Shown: positions 1-6,057 of the stretch, piece by piece | Numbering within the stretch: the stretch's first letter is position 1 | How the letters are laid out: every line of letters starts with the position of its first letter | NCBI GenBank assembly: GCA_030043865.1 | Contig: JASHWZ010000028.1 | Coordinates: forward strand, 1-7,392 | DNA length: 7,392 nucleotides | Reading direction: 5' to 3' | Origin: Thermoplasmata archaeon | Lineage (GTDB): Archaea; Thermoplasmatota; Thermoplasmata; Lutacidiplasmatales; UBA184 | Program-made: the position numbers and the translations under genes | Notes under the pieces: generated by a model | Seen by the model: the letters and a program-made list of their open reading frames with translations, nothing else | Databases searched by the model: none | What the model was told of the DNA's origin: nothing

Positions 1-708
1 CCCGACGGGGCCCCGCACGATCTTGAGACGGGTGAGGTCCTCGGCCGGGACCTTGAGCTCCGAGAGCGAGACGAGCGCCTGGTAGGCCGCCTGCGCGTAG
101 TTCACCGTGGTCTTCGTGTGGCCGTCGGTGAACCCCCAGGCGTCGGTGATCCCGGCGAACCGAAGGATCGGCTTCGCGACGTTCCCCACGGCGAGCCCGA
201 CCCCCCGCGGGGCGGGGCGCAGCGTCACCACGACCGATCCGACACGCGCGCGGATCTGGAACGGCAGCGAGTGGGGGCGACCGCATCCGCACTCCCAGCT
301 GCCGTCGCCGCGGTACACCTCCACGATCTCGAGCTTCGCCCGGTCGATCGCCCGACGGATGGTCGGGCCGACCTCGCGACCCTTCGCCCGCCCGAGCCCG
401 ACGTACCCGTCGCCGTTCCCGACGACGACCGTGACCGCGAATTTGAACCGGCGGCCGGAGTCGGTCATCCGCTGGACCATGTTCACATCGAGGACCTCGT
501 CGTGCAAGCCCGGGAGGAGCTTGTCGACGATCTGCGGCTCGCGGAGCGGAAGGCCCGTGGCGAGCGCCTGGGCCATCGTGGTGATCTCGTCGGAGAAGAC
601 CCGGCGGCCGAGCTCGGTCTTCGGGACCCACGGCGGGGGCGCCGGGGCCCCCGGCGGTCCGGCCGAAGGTCCCGGACGAGGCGGACCCTGGAGAGCGGCC
701 GCGCTCAT
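1..708 (-). CDS. rps5: 30S ribosomal protein uS5 (3' end cut by window)
   Basis: 236 codons are present with no stop before the left edge; archaeal uS5 is usually about 210-230 residues, so little is probably missing. uS5 lines the mRNA entry channel and affects decoding accuracy. Residues 1-26 are an Ala/Pro/Gly-rich leader. The archaeal N-terminal segment follows (WVPKTELGRRVFSDEITTMAQALATGLPLREPQIVDKLLPGL, 27-68). The double-stranded-RNA-binding-like domain has RRFKFAVTVVVGNGDGYVGLGRAKGREVGP (86-115). SWECGCGRPHSLPF (137-150) is diagnostic of archaeal/eukaryotic uS5. The C-terminal domain shows APRGVGLAVGNVAKPILRFAGITDAW (166-191) and TTVNYAQAAYQAL (200-212). The ATG overlaps the uL18 stop, with GGAGG seven bases upstream. 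uL30 would be expected next, beyond the window. Confidence 0.97.
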   Translation of the reverse strand, partial: MSAAALQGPPRPGPSAGPPGAPAPPPWVPKTELGRRVFSDEITTMAQALATGLPLREPQIVDKLLPGLHDEVLDVNMVQRMTDSGRRFKFAVTVVVGNGDGYVGLGRAKGREVGPTIRRAIDRAKLEIVEVYRGDGSWECGCGRPHSLPFQIRARVGSVVVTLRPAPRGVGLAVGNVAKPILRFAGITDAWGFTDGHTKTTVNYAQAAYQALVSLSELKVPAEDLTRLKIVRGPVG

Positions 709-1232
709 GCAGACGCCTCCGCGCGCTGGACGAGCTGGGGAAGCTTCAGCTTGTACGCCTCGACCGGTTGGGGTAGCGGCTTCGGGAGATGGGCGCCGTT
801 CAGTCGGTCGCCCGAGGGGAAGTTCTCCTCCCCGTGCGGGATCTCGACGCCGGCGTCGAGCAGGCCCTTGAGCGCCGCCGCGAGCCGGCCGCCCTGCGAC
901 GGGTGGCGCGGCCCCAGGTCCAGCACGGCGCTCTCGGCGCCGGACCCTTTCGCGCGCAGCCCGGCGAGGTAGGCGGTCAGGTACGCCGCGGGCGTCGAGG
1001 CGAGGCTCGTCGACGGGAACGCGAGCGCGCCGAGCTCCCGGCTGTCGGCGGCGGCGACGACGCGGTCGCCGGCGGGGTCGAACCGCACGATCGACACGAG
1101 GACGCGGTGGTTCGAGAGGCGGACGACCGCCCGCTCGTCGCCCGACTTGAGGAGCCGGAGGCGGACCCGATAGTCCGTCTTCCCCTCCCGGCGTCGGCGG
1201 AACGGCACCCGGTAGCGCGGTCCGACGCTCAC
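705..1232 (-). CDS. rpl18: 50S ribosomal protein uL18
   Basis: A 175-residue uL18, which with uL5 anchors 5S rRNA in the central protuberance. The N-terminus GPRYRVPFRRRREGKTDYRVRLRLLKSG (4-31) is the archaeal/eukaryotic signature (Y-x-V-x-x-R-R-R-R-E-G-K-T-D-Y). RAVVRLSNHRVLVSIVRFDPAGDRVVAAADSREL (34-67) and the TSLASTPAAYLTAYLAGLRAKGSGAESAVLDLG segment (75-107) follow. AALKGLLDAGVEIPHGEENFPSGDRLNGAHL (119-149) is also typical of archaeal members. The GTG start overlaps the eL19 stop, has a strong ribosome-binding site and gives the exact family N-terminus. The extra upstream reading frame is antisense-like. The TGA overlaps the uS5 ATG (ATGA). Confidence 0.97.
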   Translation of the reverse strand: MSVGPRYRVPFRRRREGKTDYRVRLRLLKSGDERAVVRLSNHRVLVSIVRFDPAGDRVVAAADSRELGALAFPSTSLASTPAAYLTAYLAGLRAKGSGAESAVLDLGPRHPSQGGRLAAALKGLLDAGVEIPHGEENFPSGDRLNGAHLPKPLPQPVEAYKLKLPQLVQRAEASA

Positions 1233-1690
1233 GCCGCTCCCTCCTTGAGGTGGCCCGCCAGACGGAGGTTCGCGAGCAGGTGGGCGCGGCTGCGGAACAT
1301 CCCGCCCTTCGCGCGCCGGTAGAACTCCCGATAGACCGTGGGGGTGATCTTGCGCTGGGCGCGCAGCTCCGCGAGCGTCTCGCGCTGCGCACGGATCCGC
1401 CGGATCCACCGCTCCTTGCGGGGAACGCGGGAGAACGGGGTGCCGCGCCGCGATCCCGGCCCGGAGTGCCGGCCCTTCGCCACTTCGAGCGCGTGCTTCC
1501 GGGCGCGGACCCGGGACGTTCCCTGGATCGGCTTCCTCCGGATGACGCCGGCCTTGATCGCGCTGCGCAGATCGCTCCGGGTCACCGCGTCCGCGAGCTC
1601 CTCCTGGCTCGCCGGGTCGATCCAGACCCGGCCCTCACCGCACTTGAGCAGGGACGCGGCGAGCCGACGCTGGTTCGAGAGGTCGGGCAT
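1229..1690 (-). CDS. rpl19e: 50S ribosomal protein eL19
   Basis: A 153-residue eL19, a helical, highly basic large-subunit protein restricted to archaea and eukaryotes; it binds 23S rRNA and contributes an intersubunit bridge. The family start LSNQRRLAASLLKCGEGRVWIDP (4-26) is nearly consensus (QRRLAA.LL.CG..RVW.DP). It is followed by the I-K-A-G-V-I motif (45-50), the Gly/Ser/Arg-rich segment KGRHSGPGSRRGT (72-84), and long C-terminal helices ERWIRRIRAQRETLAELR and YREFYRRAKGGMFRSRAHLLANL (120-142). Length matches the archaeal norm of about 150. It starts five bases after eL32 with a ribosome-binding site in that gene's end. Its Lys-Glu-Gly-Ala-Ala tail encodes the site for uL18, whose GTG overlaps the stop (GTGA). 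Confidence 0.98.
   Translation of the reverse strand: MPDLSNQRRLAASLLKCGEGRVWIDPASQEELADAVTRSDLRSAIKAGVIRRKPIQGTSRVRARKHALEVAKGRHSGPGSRRGTPFSRVPRKERWIRRIRAQRETLAELRAQRKITPTVYREFYRRAKGGMFRSRAHLLANLRLAGHLKEGAA
1240..1246 (-). promoter_or_regulatory. Shine-Dalgarno supporting the GTG start of rpl18
   Basis: AAGGAGG from the Lys149-Glu150-Gly151 codons of eL19 ends seven bases before the GTG of uL18. It decides this start over the ATG 59 codons upstream in frame. Confidence 0.75.
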
Positions 1691-1695
1691 CCGTC

Positions 1696-2292
1696 CTACT
1701 CCTCCGAATCCGACTTCACGATCGGGTTGAGCACGCGGATCCCGAGCTTGCGCGCCGCCTCCTCGAGGACGAGGCGCCGGCGCGTGCCGACGGTGCGGGC
1801 GATGATCGCCGCCTGGGTCCGTCCGTCCAGCCCGTCGAGCTCGGACTCGGTGCGGACGAGCACCGGGCGGAAGCCGCTCGGAACGAGTCCCCGCACCCGG
1901 GCCGGGGAGCGGTACCCGATGCTCACGATGCGGGCGCGGTAGCCGTAGTGGCGCCGCTGCTTCGACTGCAGACCGCGCGGGCGACGCCAGGCGCCGTCCC
2001 GTCCGATCCGGAAGTACCGGTTCGCGGCCTGACGACCGAAGATCGGGCGCCGGCCGTCGAGCGCGTCGCGCAGGCGAAGGAGTTCGGCGGTCCGGGGGGC
2101 GACCGCCGCCCGGCGCGGGGTCCGGGGGCCTTCGACCTCCTCGTCCTTCACCGGGTCGACCGGCGTCTCGGCCGGGGGGGTCGCGGGCGCCTTGGCGGCG
2201 GCCGCCCTCGACCGCCGGGGCTTCGGCGGGGCCGGCGGGGACGCCGTCGCGGGCTCCGTCGTCGAGGCCGGGGTCTCGGGCTCGTCGGGCAT
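1696..2292 (-). CDS. rpl32e: 50S ribosomal protein eL32 with low-complexity N-terminal extension
   Basis: A 198-residue eL32, a large-subunit protein of archaea and eukaryotes. The folded core begins near residue 70: LLRLRDALDGRRPIFGRQAANRYFRIG (71-97), then WRRPRGLQSKQRRHYGYRARIVSIGYRSPARVRGLVPSGF (102-141), the diagnostic family stretch. It ends with TVGTRRRLVLEEAARKLGIRVLNP (167-190). Residues 1 to about 65 are Pro/Ala/Thr/Glu-rich with a basic patch (PPKPRRSRAAAAK, 22-34) and probably disordered. Extended N-termini are known for some archaeal eL32, but their content varies. The start is supported by the AAGGAGG site in uL6 and the TGATG junction; the upstream continuation of the frame is Arg/Gly-rich noise. 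The C-terminal Glu-Glu-TAG contains the eL19 ribosome-binding site. Confidence 0.95.
   Translation of the reverse strand: MPDEPETPASTTEPATASPPAPPKPRRSRAAAAKAPATPPAETPVDPVKDEEVEGPRTPRRAAVAPRTAELLRLRDALDGRRPIFGRQAANRYFRIGRDGAWRRPRGLQSKQRRHYGYRARIVSIGYRSPARVRGLVPSGFRPVLVRTESELDGLDGRTQAAIIARTVGTRRRLVLEEAARKLGIRVLNPIVKSDSEE
1699..1705 (-). promoter_or_regulatory. Shine-Dalgarno of rpl19e, inside rpl32e
   Basis: GGAGGAG is formed by the final Ser-Glu-Glu codons of eL32, directly before its TAG stop. It lies eight bases upstream of the eL19 ATG. Confidence 0.7.
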
Positions 2293-2855
2293 CAGGCGGC
2301 CTCCTTGAGGTGAGCCCGCTCCACGAGGTAGATCCCGTCCTGGAAGACGCGCGGATCGTAGTCGCGGATGTGGGTCACCCGCTCGATGTTCGCCGCGCTC
2401 TGGCCGACCTGCTCGACGTCGTGCCCCGAGAGGACGACGAACTCGCCGTCGACCGTCGCCTTCGTGCCGGGGACGAGCCGGGTCGTGCGCGGGTACTTCT
2501 CGCCCAGGAAGTTCTCGATGACGAGCTCCTCGCCGCGGACCTGCACCTTCATCGGGAAGTGCGCGGCGACGACCTTCATCTTCGCCTCGACCCCGACGGT
2601 GAGCCCGCCGGCGAGGTTCCGCACGTGCGCGGCCCACGTCTTGAGGAGCGCCTGCGCATGGCGCCGGTTCGGCGGGATCCGCAGGACGAGCGTCACGCTC
2701 CCGGCACCGGTCTCGAAGCCGAGCGCGTCGCCCGGGAACGGTCGGGAGATCGTCCCGAGCGGCCCCTTCGCGGAGAGGACGCCGTGGGCTACCGTGAACG
2801 TGACCCCCTTCGGGACCTCGACGGTCTCGCGGCTGCGGTCCGGTTCAGTAGACAT
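2292..2855 (-). CDS. rpl6: 50S ribosomal protein uL6
   Basis: A 187-residue uL6, a two-domain large-subunit protein near the factor-binding site. Domain one includes VEVPKGVTFTVAHGVLSAKGPLGTISRPF (12-40). Domain two includes VVAAHFPMKVQVRGEELVIENFLGEKYPRTTRL (95-127), where ENFLGEKYPR is the archaeal/eukaryotic signature, then VDGEFVVLSGHDVEQVGQSAANIE (135-158) and the end RDYDPRVFQDGIYLV. Length is a little above the typical 175-185. The ATG lies inside the last codons of uS8. The nearest GGAGGT is about 13 bases upstream, longer than the usual 5-8 here, but no better start exists in the frame. The Lys-Glu-Ala-Ala end encodes the eL32 ribosome-binding site, and the stop overlaps the next start as TGATG. 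Confidence 0.97.
   Translation of the reverse strand: MSTEPDRSRETVEVPKGVTFTVAHGVLSAKGPLGTISRPFPGDALGFETGAGSVTLVLRIPPNRRHAQALLKTWAAHVRNLAGGLTVGVEAKMKVVAAHFPMKVQVRGEELVIENFLGEKYPRTTRLVPGTKATVDGEFVVLSGHDVEQVGQSAANIERVTHIRDYDPRVFQDGIYLVERAHLKEAA
2300..2306 (-). promoter_or_regulatory. Shine-Dalgarno of rpl32e, inside rpl6
   Basis: AAGGAGG from the Lys184-Glu185-Ala186 codons of uL6 ends seven bases before the eL32 ATG. It fixes this start against the longer open frame. Confidence 0.75.
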
Positions 2856-3234
2856 AGGCGAGCAGCCGACCTCCGATCTTGAGCTCCCGGGCCTCCTGGT
2901 GCGAGAGGACGCCGCGGTTCGTGGAGAGGACGAGGAGGCCGAAGTCCTGGGCGGGAAGGAACCGGGCCTCGTAGCGCTCGAGGCCCGCGTACGGCACGGC
3001 GAGACGGGGCTTGATCACGCCGCAGGAGTTGATCCGGCGGGAGAGCTTCACGTCGTACTTGCCGCCGCGTCCCGTCGGGACGAACGTGAACTCCTCGATG
3101 TACCGGTGCTCGCGGAAGATCCGGAGGACCTCCGCGATCAGCTTCGAGGTCGGGGCGAGCTCGACGCTCGGCTTCCCGTCCTGGTCGGCGTGACGGAGGG
3201 TCACGAGCGCGTCGTTGAGAAGGTCGTGCTGCAC
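2845..3234 (-). CDS. rps8: 30S ribosomal protein uS8
   Basis: A 129-residue uS8, a primary 16S rRNA-binding protein of the small-subunit body and, in many prokaryotes, a translational regulator of this operon. The start LLNDALVTLRHAD (5-17) is the usual helix opening. SKLIAEVLRIFREHRYIEEF (30-49), the RRINSCGVIKPRLAV segment (66-80) and the C-terminal region DFGLLVLSTNRGVLSHQEARELKIGGRLLAYVY (97-129) are all canonical, with archaeal-type FLPAQDFG before the S-T-N-x-G-V-x-S/T-H motif. Length is standard. Translation starts at GTG with a strong ribosome-binding site and no ATG alternative fits the N-terminus. The 3' end overlaps uL6 by 11 bases. Whether it regulates the operon here cannot be read from the sequence. 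Confidence 0.97.
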   Translation of the reverse strand: MQHDLLNDALVTLRHADQDGKPSVELAPTSKLIAEVLRIFREHRYIEEFTFVPTGRGGKYDVKLSRRINSCGVIKPRLAVPYAGLERYEARFLPAQDFGLLVLSTNRGVLSHQEARELKIGGRLLAYVY

Positions 3235-3240
3235 GGGGAA

Positions 3241-3246
3241 CCCTCC
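3241..3246 (-). promoter_or_regulatory. Shine-Dalgarno of rps8, fused to the rps14 stop
   Basis: GGAGGG starts at the last base of the uS14 TAG and ends six bases before the GTG of uS8. It is the same TAGGAGGG arrangement seen between uL14 and uL24, and it supports the GTG start. Confidence 0.75.
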
Positions 3247-3395
3247 TACTGGTACTTACGGAACCCGAGGTCCATCGCGACCTCGCGGAAGCACTGGCGG
3301 CAGACGTGCAGGCCGTAGCGGCGGACGATCCCCCGCTTGCGGTCGCAGCGTAGGCAGCCGTCCTTCCGCCCGAAACGCTTCTTCGGCTTCGACAT
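3246..3395 (-). CDS. rps14: 30S ribosomal protein uS14 (zinc-binding, short archaeal form)
   Basis: A 49-residue uS14, the small zinc-ribbon protein of the 30S head. The translation opens MSKPKKRFGRKDG, then has C-L-R-C (Cys14, Cys17) and C-R-Q-C (Cys32, Cys35), giving a complete four-cysteine zinc site. It continues FREVAMDLGFRKYQ, the usual C-terminus (F-R-E-x-A-x-x-L-G-F-x-K/R-Y). RKRGIVRRYGLHVCRQC is very close to archaeal/eukaryotic consensus. It sits between uL5 and uS8, as in other archaea. The ATG is three bases past the uL5 stop, with GGAG just upstream inside uL5. The TAG stop shares its G with the uS8 ribosome-binding site. Confidence 0.97.
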   Translation of the reverse strand: MSKPKKRFGRKDGCLRCDRKRGIVRRYGLHVCRQCFREVAMDLGFRKYQ

Positions 3396-3398
3396 CGC

Positions 3399-3950
3399 TC
3401 ACTCCAACACGGTGACGCGGAACTGCTGCTCGAGGAACGCGCGCGTCTCCGCCGCGGTCGAGCGGATCGACCGGGGGATCGGTCGCGACTGGTGCCGCCG
3501 CTGGCGGACCCGGTAGCCCGAGCGGCCGACCTCGACCGCGACGTCCATCCCGTGGATGCCGATCTGGGGGTCGTACTTCATCCCGGTGAAGTCGGTGTAG
3601 TCAGCGATCCCGAACGAGAAGTTGCCGTACCGGTCGATCGAGTCGACGTCGAGCTGGCGGTCGCGGGCCTCGAACGCGCGGCCGAGGAAGTCGGACGCGG
3701 TCGGTCCGCGGAGCGTCACCTTCGCGCCGATCTCCTGGCCCTTGCGGATCCCGAAGTCGCGGTTCGTGGAATGCGACCGGGTCGCGATCGGCTTCTGGTG
3801 GGTGACCATCTCGAGGACCTTCTCCGCCTTCGTCCGGTTCTCCCCGGACTCCCCGACGCCGGCGTTCACGACGATCTTGATGATCCGGATCGCGCGGTGC
3901 GGGTTCGCCGTCCCCGGGGCGGCGGGCGTAGGCGGGGCGTCCGGGCTCAT
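3399..3950 (-). CDS. rpl5: 50S ribosomal protein uL5
   Basis: A 183-residue uL5, the large-subunit protein that binds 5S rRNA and contacts P-site tRNA. Residues 1-18 (MSPDAPPTPAAPGTANPH) are a Pro/Ala-rich leader. The conserved core then starts IRIIKIVVNAGVGESGENRTKAEKVLEMVTHQKP (21-54), followed by FGIRKGQEIGAKVTLRG (66-82), FEARDRQLDVDSIDRYGNFSFGI (93-115) and the archaeal DPQIGIHGMDVAVEV (127-141). The frame is open for about 215 codons further upstream. I chose this ATG because it overlaps the eS4 stop (ATGA), has a GAGGGGG stretch upstream and directly precedes the family homology. Three bases separate its stop from uS14. Confidence 0.97.
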   Translation of the reverse strand: MSPDAPPTPAAPGTANPHRAIRIIKIVVNAGVGESGENRTKAEKVLEMVTHQKPIATRSHSTNRDFGIRKGQEIGAKVTLRGPTASDFLGRAFEARDRQLDVDSIDRYGNFSFGIADYTDFTGMKYDPQIGIHGMDVAVEVGRSGYRVRQRRHQSRPIPRSIRSTAAETRAFLEQQFRVTVLE

Positions 3951-4663
3951 CGGTCGACCCCCTCGGCGATCGTGACCTCGGGAGCGCCCTGGCCGACGAC
4001 GAAGACGTATTCCTTCACCGTCGCGAACCCCTCCTTGAAGTGGACCAGGTTCGGCTGGGAGGAGTTCCGCACCTCGACCCGGTCGACGCGCGCGAGCTCG
4101 CCGACGTGCGTCCCGCCCGCGACGTACGCGAGGGCGCCGCTCGCGAGCGGCAGGTGCTCCACGACCTTCTGGGCGGGGAGCTCGAGCTTCAGGGAGTCGC
4201 CGACCCGGTACGGGCTGTTCGCCGCGACCAGGAGGTTCCGTCCGTCGTGGAGCGTCACCTCGACCCGACCCGCCCGGACGGCGTGCTTGAACCGGACCCG
4301 GCCGAGCTTGACGGACGCCTCCGCGGCCGGGATCGCGACCAGCACCAGCTTGCCTCGGCGGTTCTTCACGACGCGGAAGTGGGCGTTCAGCGGCGCGGCG
4401 AACGAGAGCGTGTCCATGATCCCGAGCCCCCGGTCGAGGTCCTTCGCGATCTTCCCGTCGACCCGCACGACCCCCGAGCGGACGAGGAGCCGGGCCTCCC
4501 GGGCGCTCGTGACGATGTGGCGAAGGTCGCGCAGGACGAGGAGGAGCGGGATCGACTGTTCTTGCGCGTGCGGCCCGGGACCGGGGCGCTTCACCCACTT
4601 CGTCCCCTTCCGGGGCACGGTCCAGCTGCGCGGGGCGGCCCGGCGCTTCAGGCGGAACGTCAC
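3947..4663 (-). CDS. rps4e: 30S ribosomal protein eS4
   Basis: A 238-residue eS4, a small-subunit protein found in archaea and eukaryotes but not bacteria. The N-terminus (TFRLKRRAAPRSWTVPRKGTKWVKRPGPGPH, 2-32) fits the family's characteristic L-K-R-x-x-A-P-x-x-W region. An S4-type RNA-binding domain follows at about 38-90 (SAREARLLVRSGVVRVDGKIAKD). A central domain contains AHFRVVKNRRGKLVLV and a C-terminal KOW-like region holds GGTHVGELARVD (183-194). Length agrees with archaeal members. I chose the GTG start because it overlaps the uL24 TGA (GTGA), carries a ribosome-binding site and gives the family N-terminus; the upstream extension of the frame is Arg/Gly-rich and unrelated. The stop overlaps the uL5 ATG. 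Confidence 0.96.
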   Translation of the reverse strand: MTFRLKRRAAPRSWTVPRKGTKWVKRPGPGPHAQEQSIPLLLVLRDLRHIVTSAREARLLVRSGVVRVDGKIAKDLDRGLGIMDTLSFAAPLNAHFRVVKNRRGKLVLVAIPAAEASVKLGRVRFKHAVRAGRVEVTLHDGRNLLVAANSPYRVGDSLKLELPAQKVVEHLPLASGALAYVAGGTHVGELARVDRVEVRNSSQPNLVHFKEGFATVKEYVFVVGQGAPEVTIAEGVDR

Positions 4664-5220
4664 GGGTCCGCCTCCGCCTCGTCGACGTCCGCGTCGGCGG
4701 CAGCCGTCTCGGTCGGGGCCGCCGCCTTCGCCGCCCGCTTCGCGCGGGGCTTCGGCGGCTCGGGCTCGGCCGGAGCGGCGGGCGCCTCGGGCACCGGCGC
4801 GCTCTCCTCGGCCTCCTCGCCCTCGGGGTGCTCGCCGCGCTCCTCGGGGGTGACGTCCTCGTCCGCGACCTTGAGGACGCGGCGGCGCCACGGGTCCGAG
4901 AGGTTCAGCCGGGTGATCACGAGATGGCTCGTTCGGATCGGGAGCGGCTTCAGCTTGTCCTCCCCGGTCTTCAGCGTGACGTTGTCGAGGATCACGGAGT
5001 AGCCGCGGCGGTCGACCTTCGCGACCCGTTCCTCCCGTCCGACGAAGCTGCCCGACAGCACCCGGACGGTGTCGCCCTTCCTCAGCGGCACCGAGCGCGC
5101 GTGGAACCGGCCGCGCAGGTCCTTCGAGAGCGGGACCGTCATCCGCCGGCGCCGCTCGAACGGCCGGGCCGTGTAGAGCGCCTTGCGCTGGCGGCGCGGG
5201 GAGTGCGGCGAGGAACGCAT
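4660..5220 (-). CDS. rpl24: 50S ribosomal protein uL24 with long acidic/Ala-Pro tail
   Basis: A 186-residue uL24, one of the initiators of large-subunit assembly, located near the exit tunnel. The archaeal N-terminus is clear (SPRRQRKALYTARPFERRRRMTVPLSKDLRGRF, about 7-39). A KOW motif with RKGDTVRVLSGSFVGREERVAKVD (47-70) follows, then the family segment LPIRTSHLVITRLNLSDPWRR (93-113). Archaeal uL24 is usually about 120 residues, so the roughly 65 residues after position 120 are an extension: first Glu-rich (DVTPEERGEHPEGEEAEES), then Pro/Ala/Lys (PPKPRAKRAAKAAA) and an Asp/Glu end. Part of it matches the N-terminal tail of eL32 in both protein and DNA. The start follows uL14 by 13 bases with a good ribosome-binding site. 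The stop overlaps the eS4 GTG. Confidence 0.97.
   Translation of the reverse strand: MRSSPHSPRRQRKALYTARPFERRRRMTVPLSKDLRGRFHARSVPLRKGDTVRVLSGSFVGREERVAKVDRRGYSVILDNVTLKTGEDKLKPLPIRTSHLVITRLNLSDPWRRRVLKVADEDVTPEERGEHPEGEEAEESAPVPEAPAAPAEPEPPKPRAKRAAKAAAPTETAAADADVDEAEADP
4671..4675 (-). promoter_or_regulatory. Shine-Dalgarno supporting the GTG start of rps4e
   Basis: GGAGG lies seven bases before the GTG that overlaps the uL24 stop. It decides the start of eS4 in favour of this GTG rather than the ATG 76 codons upstream in the same frame. Confidence 0.7.
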
Positions 5221-5228
5221 CGACCGAG

Positions 5229-5234
5229 CCCTCC
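5229..5234 (-). promoter_or_regulatory. Shine-Dalgarno of rpl24, fused to the rpl14 stop
   Basis: GGAGGG begins with the last base of the uL14 TAG stop and ends eight bases before the uL24 ATG. Stop codon and ribosome-binding site share a base. Confidence 0.75.
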
Positions 5235-5632
5235 TAGACGATGATCGACGAGGCGGCCGCGATCCGCGGCCAGCGCTCGGCGGCCTCCTTCGCCACCGGG
5301 CCCTTGATCTGGGAGCCCTTGATCTCGCCGGTCTCGGTCGTGATGACCGCGGCGTTGTCCTCGAACTGGAGCCGCGTCCCGTCCGGCCGTCGGAACGGCG
5401 CGCGGGACCGGACGATCACGGCGTGGACCACCTGCTTGCGCATCTCGGGCGTCCCCTTCTTCACAGAGACGACCACGAGGTCGGCGAGCCCCGCCCGAGG
5501 GTACCGGCGATGGGTGCCGTGCCAGTTCATCACGGAGATGATCTCGACGACCTTCGCGCCGGTGTTGTCGACGCACTCGAGGCGCGCGCCCTTCGGGAGG
5601 GGGCGGCCGCGGCGACCGGCGAGCCCCTTCAT
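5234..5632 (-). CDS. rpl14: 50S ribosomal protein uL14
   Basis: A 132-residue uL14, a universally conserved large-subunit protein at the subunit interface (intersubunit bridges with 16S rRNA). The chain opens MKGLAGRRGRPLPKGARLEC, typical of archaea. It then has the signature CVDNTGAKVVEIISV (20-34), the GLADLVVVSVKKGTPEMRKQVVHAVIVR strand region (48-75) and FEDNAAVITTETGEIKGSQIKGPVAKE (90-116), ending in the usual C-terminal region W-P-R-I-A with an SSIIV end. The start overlaps the uS17 stop (ATGA). The same frame stays open far upstream, but that extra part is Arg/Ala/Pro-rich and antisense-like, so I excluded it. The stop is TAG and its G belongs to the next gene's ribosome-binding site. 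Confidence 0.98.
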   Translation of the reverse strand: MKGLAGRRGRPLPKGARLECVDNTGAKVVEIISVMNWHGTHRRYPRAGLADLVVVSVKKGTPEMRKQVVHAVIVRSRAPFRRPDGTRLQFEDNAAVITTETGEIKGSQIKGPVAKEAAERWPRIAAASSIIV

Positions 5633-6057
5633 GCCGGGGCCTCCTTCGCGGGCGGCGGAGCGGCCGGCGGCACCGCCTCCTCGCTCTCGACGCGGAGCTC
5701 GGCCTCGCCGAGGTCCTCGACGATGCAGAACGCGACCAGCTTCGAGAGCGGTCGGGTCTCGGCGATCCGGACCCGGTGCCCGACCGGCACGTGCAGGCAC
5801 GCCGGGGCGTGCGCGAGGTACCGGCGGCGCCGCTTCTCGTACCGCTCGAACTTCGGGACGAAGTGGAGGAGCGTCCGCTCGACGACCGCGGTGCGCTGCA
5901 TCGAGGTCGAGACGACCGTCCCCTCGAGCACCTGGCCGCGGAGCGAGAGGCGGCCGTGGAACGGGCAGTGGCGGTCGTCGCACCGGGTCTTCGGGGCGCG
6001 CACGTCGAGGCCGATGTCGCGAGCGCGACGCGACGGCGGGGTACGGGTCGGGGTCAT
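5629..6057 (-). CDS. rps17: 30S ribosomal protein uS17
   Basis: A 142-residue uS17, an early-assembling small-subunit protein with an OB fold that binds 16S rRNA. The archaeal/eukaryotic signature C-D-D-x-x-C-P-F-H-G-x-L-x-x-R-G-x-x-x-x-G-x-V is present from Cys26 to about Val49. It is followed by the RTAVVERT strand (55-62), the basic FVPKFERYEKRRRRYLAHAP segment (66-85) and VGHRVRIAETRPLSK (92-106). Residues from about 123 form an Ala/Pro/Glu-rich tail ending in Lys-Glu-Ala-Pro-Ala, longer than most family members need. The ATG overlaps the Rnp1 stop, and GGAGG lies five bases upstream within the Rnp1 coding end. The TGA overlaps the uL14 start. Confidence 0.97.
   Translation of the reverse strand: MTPTRTPPSRRARDIGLDVRAPKTRCDDRHCPFHGRLSLRGQVLEGTVVSTSMQRTAVVERTLLHFVPKFERYEKRRRRYLAHAPACLHVPVGHRVRIAETRPLSKLVAFCIVEDLGEAELRVESEEAVPPAAPPPAKEAPA
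5640..5646 (-). promoter_or_regulatory. Shine-Dalgarno of rpl14, inside rps17
   Basis: AAGGAGG, formed by the Lys138-Glu139-Ala140 codons of uS17, lies seven bases before the uL14 ATG. It supports that ATG over the long upstream extension of the same frame, which shows no ribosomal-protein similarity. Confidence 0.75.

Noticed and set aside
1..708. Apparent lack of a gene after uL18
   Set aside because: The minus-strand frame is open to the window edge and is clearly uS5; it simply has no stop inside the window.
3951..4598. Upstream extension of the uL5 frame (and similar extensions of eS4, uL14, eL32 and uL18)
   Set aside because: The extra residues overlap real genes in another frame and are low-complexity. 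The chosen starts have stop/start overlaps, ribosome-binding sites and the family N-termini.
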